Positions 1 through 5,527 of a stretch of DNA of 6,304 nt are shown here, piece after piece. The position numbers and the translations under genes were made by a program. The stretch is from NCBI GenBank assembly GCA_910578965.1, contig CAJTSP010000146.1, positions 1-6,304 of the forward strand, read 5' to 3'. Numbering within the stretch: position 1 is the first letter of the stretch; the number at the start of each line of letters is the position of its first letter. Source of the stretch: an uncultured Oscillospiraceae bacterium (GTDB taxonomy: Bacteria > Bacillota > Clostridia > Oscillospirales > Ruminococcaceae). The notes under the pieces were generated by a model, which was given only the letters and a program-made list of their open reading frames with translations, was not told where the DNA came from and did not search any database.

Positions 1-6
1 CGCCCC

Positions 7-1980
7 GTGCCCGCCCAAAAGAGGGGGATGGGGATCACCGGCAAGCTGGTGTTTTGCACGGTGGTCAGCGCGGTATTGGCGCTGGCGGTGCTTTTGGGCG
101 TGGTCTATAACCAGATGTCCCAGGCCCTTTTGAGCAAGAGCGAGGACCTTTTGCGCGCCACCACCGAGCGCACTATCCAGGAGACCCGCGCCTGGATGAA
201 CGATACGCTCGCTATGCTCACGGTGCAGCGGGACACCATTGAGTACGAAAATATGGATGTGCCTGCTATGCAGGACTATATCCGCCATACGGTAGGCAGC
301 AACGATGCCTACCCCGCAGGGGTCTATGTTGCGCTTACCGACGGCTCGCTCTACCATGCATCCTTTGTGCCGGGGCCGGATTTTGATGCCAAGACCAAGA
401 GCTGGTATCAGGACGGCATCGCTTCGGACGAGTTCATCCTGGGGGACGTGTATTTTGATGAGGACAGCCAGTCCAACGTGGTGGGCGCGTCCGGCGTGCT
501 GCGTACCCCCACGGGTGCGGTGCGGGGCGTTGCCGCGGCGGATGTCTACCTGGATTCAATCTCCGGGATCGTAAGCAATATTCGCATCGAGGATACCGGG
601 GGCATCTTTTTGGTGGACACCCGTACCGATACCATTATCGGCCACCGAGACCCTGCTCTGACCGGCCAGGCGTTGGGCGGCTTGGCCGATGAGATGTACG
701 TTTTTGCCAGCCAAAAGATCGGCCAGCGCGCGGCCGGCCTATACCTAAACGGCAATATGTACATCCAGGTGGCCGAGGTGCCGGGCAGCGACTGGATGGC
801 GGTGGCCTATGTATCCCGTGCCGAGGTGCTGGCCGAGCTGCAGCAGCTTACCTTTATTATGCTGGGCGTGGCCCTGCTGGCTGTGGCGGCCCTTACCCTG
901 ATGGTCATTATCCAGGTTCGGCGGATCATCGGCCGCCCGGTGGCCGAGCTGAGCCGGGTTGCCACCCGGATTGCCGAGGGCGAGCTTGACCAGAGCATCC
1001 AGTACCGTTCCAAGGATGAGCTTGGCGTGCTGGCCAACGATTTTAACCGTGTTACCCTGCGCCTGCGCGATTATGTTACTTATATTGACGAGATTGCCGT
1101 GACCCTGCGCGAGATTGCGCACGGCAACCTGGCCTTTACCCTGAAGCAGGAGTATACCGGCGAATTTTCCAAGATCAAGGATTCGCTTGAAGAAATTTCC
1201 AGCCAGCTCAACAATGTGATGGGCCGGCTGCACGACGCCGCGCAGGAGGTTGCGGCAGACGCCGAGCAGGTGTCCGGCGGGGCGGTGGCCCTCTCGCAGG
1301 GCTCCACCGAGCAGGCCTCCGAGGTGGACGCGCTGGCCAAGCATATCGGGGAGGTATCCGAGAGCATCCAGCGCATTGCGCAGGGCGCCCAAAAGGCGGA
1401 CGGCATTGCCCAGGATGTCAAGGCCGGCCTGACCGGGAGCAGCGAGAAGATGCACAACATGACCGAGGTCATCCAAAAGATCAGCGACCGTTCCAATGAG
1501 ATCCATTCCATCGTAAAAACCATCGAGGACATCGCCTTCCAGACCAACATCCTGGCCCTCAACGCCGCGGTGGAGGCGGCCCGGGCGGGCGAGGCCGGCA
1601 AGGGCTTTGCGGTGGTGGCCGACGAGGTGCGGCAGTTGGCCGGCAAGTCGGCCGAGGCCGCCAGCGAGACCACCGTGCTGCTGGGCCAGACAGTGGAATC
1701 GATGGAGGAAGGGGTACGCGCCGCAAAGGACACCTCCGAGTCGATGCTGTCGGTGGTGGAGCGTGCCGACGAGATGAGCGCATTGATCGACCGCATCGCC
1801 TCCTACACCAAGGAGCAGGCGGTGGGCGCACAGCAGATTGCCCAGGGTATCGACCAGATTTCGATGGTGGTACAAACCAATGTCGCCACGGCCGAAAACA
1901 GCGCCGCCGCCAGCCAGGAGCTGTCCAGCCAGGCCGCGATCCTGGAGGAGATGGTGGCCAAGTTCCGCCTGCGGGGCTAA
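7..1980 (+). CDS. Methyl-accepting chemotaxis protein with dCache sensor (5' end uncertain)
   Basis: Transmembrane chemoreceptor that would signal to the CheA/CheW array at the inner face of the membrane. Residues about 12-34 form the first membrane helix, 40-275 an extracellular dCache-type sensor, 280-304 the second helix (IMLGVALLAVAALTLMVII) and 305-357 a HAMP domain with GRPVAEL and the DELG motif. Residues 358-410 look like a second HAMP-type module (REIAHGNLAF), and 411-655 are the coiled-coil signalling domain. The conserved hairpin tip is clear at about 506-550 (AFQTNILALNAAVEAARAGE, then GKGFAVVADEVRQLAGKSAE). There is no C-terminal NWETF-like CheR pentapeptide, as is normal in Firmicutes. 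The sensor carries KSWY (131-134), close to the R-x-W-Y core of amino-acid-binding dCache domains but with Lys for Arg. The start is not settled: GTG at 7 is used, ATG at 28 has a GAGGGGG placed too close to it, and the frame is open to the window edge. A strong terminator follows. Confidence 0.95.
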   Translation: MPAQKRGMGITGKLVFCTVVSAVLALAVLLGVVYNQMSQALLSKSEDLLRATTERTIQETRAWMNDTLAMLTVQRDTIEYENMDVPAMQDYIRHTVGSNDAYPAGVYVALTDGSLYHASFVPGPDFDAKTKSWYQDGIASDEFILGDVYFDEDSQSNVVGASGVLRTPTGAVRGVAAADVYLDSISGIVSNIRIEDTGGIFLVDTRTDTIIGHRDPALTGQALGGLADEMYVFASQKIGQRAAGLYLNGNMYIQVAEVPGSDWMAVAYVSRAEVLAELQQLTFIMLGVALLAVAALTLMVIIQVRRIIGRPVAELSRVATRIAEGELDQSIQYRSKDELGVLANDFNRVTLRLRDYVTYIDEIAVTLREIAHGNLAFTLKQEYTGEFSKIKDSLEEISSQLNNVMGRLHDAAQEVAADAEQVSGGAVALSQGSTEQASEVDALAKHIGEVSESIQRIAQGAQKADGIAQDVKAGLTGSSEKMHNMTEVIQKISDRSNEIHSIVKTIEDIAFQTNILALNAAVEAARAGEAGKGFAVVADEVRQLAGKSAEAASETTVLLGQTVESMEEGVRAAKDTSESMLSVVERADEMSALIDRIASYTKEQAVGAQQIAQGIDQISMVVQTNVATAENSAAASQELSSQAAILEEMVAKFRLRG

Positions 1981-2015
1981 AAGCCGCAGGGGAAGCGCCG
2001 GTCAAAACAAAACGG

Positions 2016-2059
2016 GCCGGGCCGCGGAGCGCGTTGCAGCGTTCCGCGGCCCGGCTTTT
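2016..2059. terminator. Strong intrinsic terminator between convergent genes
   Basis: A 17-bp stem (2016-2032 with 2039-2055) containing one G-U pair closes a 6-base loop (GTTGCA). On the plus strand TTTT follows at once (2056-2059), 36 bases after the chemoreceptor stop codon. Read on the minus strand, the same hairpin is followed after a few bases by CGTTTTGTTTTG, so it may also stop transcripts arriving from the phosphate transporter gene. The bidirectional role is inference from the flanking T and A runs. Confidence 0.85.
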
Positions 2060-2139
2060 GCGGCCCATTTTTGGCGGCGCGGCCCAAAGCAGCGCAAAAT
2101 GCAGGGGGCCAGGGCGAAAGGCCGCCCAAAAGCGCAATA

Positions 2140-2154
2140 CCGCGGGAGCCGCGG
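2140..2154 (-). terminator. Small hairpin just after the phosphate transporter stop (weak candidate)
   Basis: CCGCGG-CTC-CCGCGG forms a 6-bp, 3-base-loop hairpin directly after the TGA stop at 2158-2160. The downstream minus-strand sequence is TATTGCGCTTTT, with only a poor and distant T run. It could help protect the mRNA 3' end or end transcription weakly, but the hairpin at 2016-2059 is the better terminator. Confidence 0.35.
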
Positions 2155-2157
2155 CCC

Positions 2158-3840
2158 TCACCGCACCGTATTGCCCACGTTGATAAGATGGTCGGCGACC
2201 CGCTCCACGTTGGAGGATAGCGAAAGGTACTGCGCGCCCACCGAGGGGGTGCATACCCCCTCGTTCAGCCTTTGGATGTGGGTGCGGGCCATGGCCTTGG
2301 TCATCTCGTCTACCCGGTCTTCTACCGCGTCGGCAAGGGCCAGGGGCTCGGGCCGGCCGTTGATGTAGGCGGTCATCACATGCCCAAACAGGGCCTCCAC
2401 CTCGTCCCCCAGCCGGCCGATCTCGCCCACCGCCCGCTCCGAAAATGCTTCCCGGCTTTCGGCAAGGCTTTGGGCGTATTCTACGATATTCTCGGCATAA
2501 TCGCCAATCCGCTCTAGATCCGAAATGGTGTGGAACGCTCCCGAGAGGTAGGCGCGGTCCTTCCCGCTCAGCTTAAGGTTGGACATTTTCACCAAAAAGC
2601 CTACCAAGGTCTTGTTTAAAAAGTTCAGTTCCCGCTCGTTGGCCTGGAATTCCGCAAGTTGGTCAAACTCCTGGGTGCAGATGATCCGCAGCGAGGTGGA
2701 AAAATTCTGCATGGCAATGTCGGCCATGTTGATAATCTCGTTTTTGAGCTGTGCCACCGCGATGGGCGGGGTCGAGAGCATCTTTTCATCCAGGTAGTAA
2801 AGGCGCGGCTGCTGGGCTTTTTCCGGCGCGGCCTCGGGCGCATCCGGGATCAGCCGCAGCACCAGCCGAAGCAAAAGGCCGGTCAGCGGCAGCACCAGCA
2901 GTACCGTAACCAGATTAAAAACCGTGTGGAACATGGCCAGTTGGGTTTGCGGCGCACCGGGGAACAGCCCCGCAAAAATGCCGCCCATGCTCAGGGCCCC
3001 GCCACTGGCAAGCCCCAAAAGCCCGCCCAGGGCCAAAAACAGCGCAACCCCGCTCAGATTAAACAGCAGGTGGATCAGCGCCGTACGCTTTGCGTTGCGC
3101 CCGCTGGTAAGCCCCGCCACGATCGCCACCACACAGGAGCCCACATTGGAGCCCATGGTCAAATAGATGCCTTGATCCAGCGTAATCAGCCCGGCCACCA
3201 CCATTACAATGGCGATGGAGGTTACCACCGAGGAGCTCTGCACAATGGCGGTGAACACTGCGCCCACCAGCACCAGCAAAAATACATTGCGGATACCGGC
3301 CAGAAACAGCCGTACCTCCTCAAGCCGGGCAAAGCTTTCCATCGAGCCGCTCATCATCGAAAGCCCTACAAACAGCATCCCAAACCCGGCCAGCGCGCCG
3401 CCCAAGGTTTTGAGCCGTTCTTTTTTGGCAAAGGTAAGCAAAAAGGCCCCCACCCCCGCCAGCGAGGAAAAAAGGGCGGTGGCGGAGATGCCGCCGCCTC
3501 CAAACACCCCCAGCGCCACAATCTGGCCGGTGATGGTGGTGCCGATGTTGGCCCCGTAGATCACGGTGGCGGCCTGCGCCAGGGTCATGATGCCGGCATT
3601 GACAAAGCCGATCACCATCACGGTGGTGGCGCCCGAGCTCTGGATGGCGGCGGTGCCCACCGCGCCGATGCCCACCCCCAGCAGCCGGCTGCCAGAGGCC
3701 TTGGCAAACAGCCGCCGCAGCCGTTCGCTGCCGGCCGATTCCAGGTTGGAGCTCATCATGCTGCAGGCAATCAGAAAAATGCCGATGCCGGCAAGCAGGG
3801 TAAGCAGGGCGGTGAGGATCGCGGCGCCGTCCATAAACAT
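2158..3840 (-). CDS. Na+/phosphate cotransporter family protein with C-terminal PhoU-like domain
   Basis: A 560-residue inner-membrane protein of the Na/Pi cotransporter (NptA/YjbB, PF02690-type) family, which moves inorganic phosphate coupled to Na+. Two inverted-repeat transport modules are visible: QSSGATT at 67-73 with GANIGTT at 96-102, and QSSSVVT at 201-207 with GSNVGS at 230-235; the QSS signature is the family hallmark. About eight hydrophobic helices lie between residues 8 and 330. After a Pro/Ala-rich linker (332-346) comes a soluble cytoplasmic region, about 355-560, with PhoU-type helical repeats: DLERIGDYAENI at 441-452 and SNVERVADHLINVGN at 543-557. The length fits the long, PhoU-fused class. 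ATG at 3840 is chosen because AAGGGAG (3846-3852) lies 5 bases upstream; an in-frame ATG at 3834 is less well placed. The gene follows the ArsB/SLC13 permease by 159 bases on the same strand, and I see no convincing promoter in that gap, so co-transcription is likely. Whether it imports or exports phosphate cannot be told from sequence. Confidence 0.95.
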   Translation of the reverse strand: MFMDGAAILTALLTLLAGIGIFLIACSMMSSNLESAGSERLRRLFAKASGSRLLGVGIGAVGTAAIQSSGATTVMVIGFVNAGIMTLAQAATVIYGANIGTTITGQIVALGVFGGGGISATALFSSLAGVGAFLLTFAKKERLKTLGGALAGFGMLFVGLSMMSGSMESFARLEEVRLFLAGIRNVFLLVLVGAVFTAIVQSSSVVTSIAIVMVVAGLITLDQGIYLTMGSNVGSCVVAIVAGLTSGRNAKRTALIHLLFNLSGVALFLALGGLLGLASGGALSMGGIFAGLFPGAPQTQLAMFHTVFNLVTVLLVLPLTGLLLRLVLRLIPDAPEAAPEKAQQPRLYYLDEKMLSTPPIAVAQLKNEIINMADIAMQNFSTSLRIICTQEFDQLAEFQANERELNFLNKTLVGFLVKMSNLKLSGKDRAYLSGAFHTISDLERIGDYAENIVEYAQSLAESREAFSERAVGEIGRLGDEVEALFGHVMTAYINGRPEPLALADAVEDRVDEMTKAMARTHIQRLNEGVCTPSVGAQYLSLSSNVERVADHLINVGNTVR

Positions 3841-3845
3841 TCACA

Positions 3846-3852
3846 CTCCCTT
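3846..3852 (-). promoter_or_regulatory. Ribosome binding site of the Na/Pi transporter
   Basis: AAGGGAG on the minus strand, with 5 bases (TGTGA) before the ATG at 3840. It favours that start over the in-frame ATG six bases further on. Confidence 0.75.
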
Positions 3853-3999
3853 GTTTTATTGCCCCGCACCGGGCCGGCAGGGCAGGGAAAACGCGGGCCT
3901 GCTGCGGGCAGCGCCGCTTTTGGATGGCGGGGGCCGCGGCAGGGGGCCGGGCTACGGCAAAAAGGTACGCGCCGCAGCCATCGCCTGCCCAAAGGCCGT

Positions 4000-5268
4000 T
4001 CAGCAGGCATAAAATATCCAAAAGTATACGTATGCCGGAACCACGGCGGCCAGGGTAAACGGCACGCCGATGCGCAAAAAGTCCCGGTTTTTCACCTCGT
4101 ATCCCTCCCGGCGCAGGATGCCGATGCCGGTGATGTTGGCCGAGGCCCCCACCGGGGTCAGGTTGCCGCCCAGGGTTGCGCCCGAGAGCAGGCCAAAGTA
4201 CAAAAGGGCGGGGTCGGCCCCCATGGCGGCGGCGATGCTGCGGGTCACCGGCAGCATGGCGGCCACATAGGGGATGTTGTCGATAAAGGCCGAGCAGAGC
4301 ACGCTCACCCACACCAAAATGCTGTAAATGGCAAACAGGCTGCCCCCGCCCAGCCTTGCCAAAAGCCGGCCGATGGCGTCCACTACCCCCATCTCGGTGA
4401 CGCCGCCCACGATCAAAAACAGCCCAAACAGCAGCCCCAGGGTCGAAAGGTCGATCTGGCGCAGCACCTCCAGCGCTGCACGGGGGCTGCGCCGCCGTAC
4501 CGCCCTGCAAACAGCGCCCACCGCCAGCAGCCCGGTGCAGATCAGCCCATTGGTAAGCTTGGGCATGTTTGGCACAAACGAAGCGCCAATCAGCAAAAGC
4601 ACCATCAGCAGCATCAGCGCCGAGGGCAGGTGGTCGGTTACCTTTGTGCGCGGCCCGGCCGCGACCCTGGCGGTCTCGCCCTGAAAGAGCACCAGCAGCA
4701 GCGAGGCCGCGGCCAGCGCCCCCAACTCCACCGCAAAAAAGATGCCGGGCCTGCCCTGGTACACAAAAAAGTCGCCAAAGCTCATGCCGGCATAGCCCCC
4801 CAGCAAAATGGAGGTGGCGTCGCCCACCAGGGTGGCCGCCCCCTGCAGATTGGAGGACACCGCAATGGCAACGACCATGCCCACCGGGTTAAGCCGCAGC
4901 TTTTGGGCGATGGCAAGGGCGATGGGGGCGATCATCAAAACGGTGGCCACATTGTCGATAAAGGCCGAAACCAACCCTGCAAAAAGCGAAAGCGCCAAAA
5001 TGGCCCACTTGACGTTGGGCGCCCGCTCCAAAATCAGGTCGGCCAGCAGGGCGGGCATTTTGGACTCGGTCAGCAGCGCCACCAGCCCCATGGTGCCGGC
5101 GATCATCAAAAGCACGTTCCAGTCGATATAGCCGGGCACCTTTTGCCAGGGCAGCATGCCGGTTGCCACAAACACGGCCGCCGAGCACAGCACCGCATGC
5201 AGCCGGTATTTGGGCAGGGCCAGCATCAAAGCATAGGTGGCCGCAAACAGCAGGACGGCAAGGGTCAT
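4000..5268 (-). CDS. ArsB/SLC13-type ion permease, downstream of a Mn-type riboswitch
   Basis: A 422-residue polytopic membrane protein of the ion transporter superfamily that holds ArsB, NhaD-like antiporters, CitMHS and SLC13 carriers (PF03600-type). It has about ten to twelve hydrophobic helices and two inverted repeats whose signatures can be paired: SAFIDNVATV at 101-110 with SAFIDNIPYV at 326-335, and a loop at 138-155 (SSNLQGAATLVGDATSIL) with one at 362-379 (SGATLGGNLTPVGASANI). Length and the DN motifs fit ArsB-like permeases best. No arsR, arsD, arsA or arsC lies nearby, so arsenite export is not supported by context. An in-frame extension reaches ATG at 5430, but it would run through the riboswitch and terminator; ATG at 5268 has AGGAGG six bases upstream and begins directly with a membrane helix. 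The leader carries a yybP-ykoY motif, which in other bacteria responds to Mn2+ and controls Mn exporters. Metal or Mn2+ efflux is therefore the working hypothesis; the substrate is inferred, not shown. Confidence 0.93.
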   Translation of the reverse strand: MTLAVLLFAATYALMLALPKYRLHAVLCSAAVFVATGMLPWQKVPGYIDWNVLLMIAGTMGLVALLTESKMPALLADLILERAPNVKWAILALSLFAGLVSAFIDNVATVLMIAPIALAIAQKLRLNPVGMVVAIAVSSNLQGAATLVGDATSILLGGYAGMSFGDFFVYQGRPGIFFAVELGALAAASLLLVLFQGETARVAAGPRTKVTDHLPSALMLLMVLLLIGASFVPNMPKLTNGLICTGLLAVGAVCRAVRRRSPRAALEVLRQIDLSTLGLLFGLFLIVGGVTEMGVVDAIGRLLARLGGGSLFAIYSILVWVSVLCSAFIDNIPYVAAMLPVTRSIAAAMGADPALLYFGLLSGATLGGNLTPVGASANITGIGILRREGYEVKNRDFLRIGVPFTLAAVVPAYVYFWIFYAC

Positions 5269-5274
5269 AGGCTT

Positions 5275-5280
5275 CCTCCT
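5275..5280 (-). promoter_or_regulatory. Ribosome binding site deciding the permease start
   Basis: Minus-strand AGGAGG followed by six bases (AAGCCT) and ATG at 5268. This near-ideal Shine-Dalgarno sequence fixes the start at 5268 rather than at the upstream in-frame ATG at 5430. Confidence 0.92.
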
Positions 5281-5332
5281 TTTTGCACGGCGGGCCAAAA
5301 CGCCTACGCCTGGCCGGGCCGCGCGCCGGCGC

Positions 5333-5375
5333 AAAAAACGGCGAGACGTTACTACCACGTAGTAAAGTCTCGCCG
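5333..5375 (-). terminator. Riboswitch expression-platform terminator in the permease leader
   Basis: On the minus strand a 9-bp stem (5375-5367 with 5347-5339), one mismatch (5366 and 5348) and a further 7-bp stem (5365-5359 with 5355-5349) close a 3-base loop; six Ts follow at 5338-5333. This is a textbook intrinsic terminator lying 64 bases before the permease ATG. Its 5' arm contains GGCGAGACTTTACTAC, which is also the 3' strand of the riboswitch aptamer, so terminator and aptamer P1 cannot form together. It is therefore read as the regulatory switch and not simply as the end of the upstream gene, although it would also stop read-through from that gene. Confidence 0.9.
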
Positions 5376-5456
5376 CTTTGTTTGCAAAACCGGGCTTGAA
5401 AAAGCCGTACTGACGATTTTGAAAACGCAATCCCTGCGCCGGCTACTCCCTTTATC
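5359..5456 (-). ncRNA. yybP-ykoY manganese-type riboswitch aptamer
   Basis: The minus strand carries the conserved blocks of the yybP-ykoY family in order: AAAGGGAGTAGCC (5453-5441), TCGTCAGTACGG (5416-5405) and GGCGAGACTTTA (5374-5363). P1 can form between TAAAG (5454-5450) and CTTTA (5367-5363). Internal helices are visible: CGCA/TGCG (5438-5435 with 5429-5426), CAAAA/TTTTG (5421-5417 with 5389-5385) and GGCTT/AAGCC (5406-5402 with 5397-5393, loop TTTC). Members of this family bind Mn2+ between two docked loops and usually activate genes for Mn export. Here the 3' P1 strand doubles as the left arm of the terminator, so ligand binding should stabilise P1, block the terminator and switch the permease on. 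Identification rests on recalled consensus blocks, not on a covariance-model search; the exact ends are approximate. Confidence 0.88.
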
Positions 5457-5462
5457 GCTACA

Positions 5463-5492
5463 ACCATAGCATATCTGCCGGCGGTTTGTCAA
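5463..5492 (-). promoter_or_regulatory. Sigma-A type promoter for the riboswitch-permease transcript
   Basis: A perfect -35 box TTGACA (5492-5487) and a -10 box TATGGT (5468-5463) are separated by 18 bases, with an extended -10 TGC (5471-5469) directly upstream of the -10. The predicted RNA start, near 5456, falls a few bases before the AAAGGGAGTAGC block, exactly where a riboswitch transcript should begin. The promoter lies in the gap after the upstream membrane-protein gene, so the permease has its own transcription unit. A short inverted repeat, CGGTT/AACCG, spans the -35 box; no repressor can be named from it. Confidence 0.85.
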
Positions 5493-5527
5493 CCGGTTTT
5501 TGCAGCCTGCCTGCGTGCTGCGCGCGG

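Noticed and set aside
745..1875. A 376-codon open frame on the minus strand inside the chemoreceptor gene
   Set aside because: It is antisense to the highly conserved signalling domain and its composition (Gly, His, Leu, Gln) reflects the complement of that gene; no ribosome binding site or motif supports it.
2112..2127. GGGCG/CGCCC hairpin in the convergent intergenic region
   Set aside because: Only 5 bp and followed by As on the plus strand and by no T run on the minus strand; it fits neither strand as a terminator.
3320..4510. A 396-codon minus-strand open frame overlapping the permease end and the phosphate transporter start
   Set aside because: It is a frame-shifted reading of both real genes, with Gly/Arg/His-rich low-complexity product; the in-frame readings carry the transporter motifs.
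5269..5430. Longer permease start at ATG 5430, adding 54 residues
   Set aside because: The extension would translate the riboswitch and terminator region, is basic and not conserved-looking, and lacks a ribosome binding site. ATG at 5268 has AGGAGG at good spacing.
5333..5456. T-box leader as an explanation for the leader hairpin
   Set aside because: The sequence GTGGTA near the terminator loop recalls the T-box TGGNACC element, but the full T-box sequence and a specifier stem are missing, while all yybP-ykoY blocks are present in order.
2659..5469. A 936-codon open frame on the plus strand, opposite the phosphate transporter and the permease
   Set aside because: Its product is rich in His, Gln, Gly, Arg and Pro with no hydrophobic core or known motif. 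That is what the complement of Leu/Val-rich membrane-protein codons ending in G or C yields. The minus-strand genes have clear family motifs and ribosome binding sites.
5501..5520. GCAGC/GCTGC inverted repeat between the membrane-protein stop and the permease promoter
   Set aside because: Short stem with a large loop, followed by As rather than Ts in the direction of transcription, so it does not look like an intrinsic terminator.
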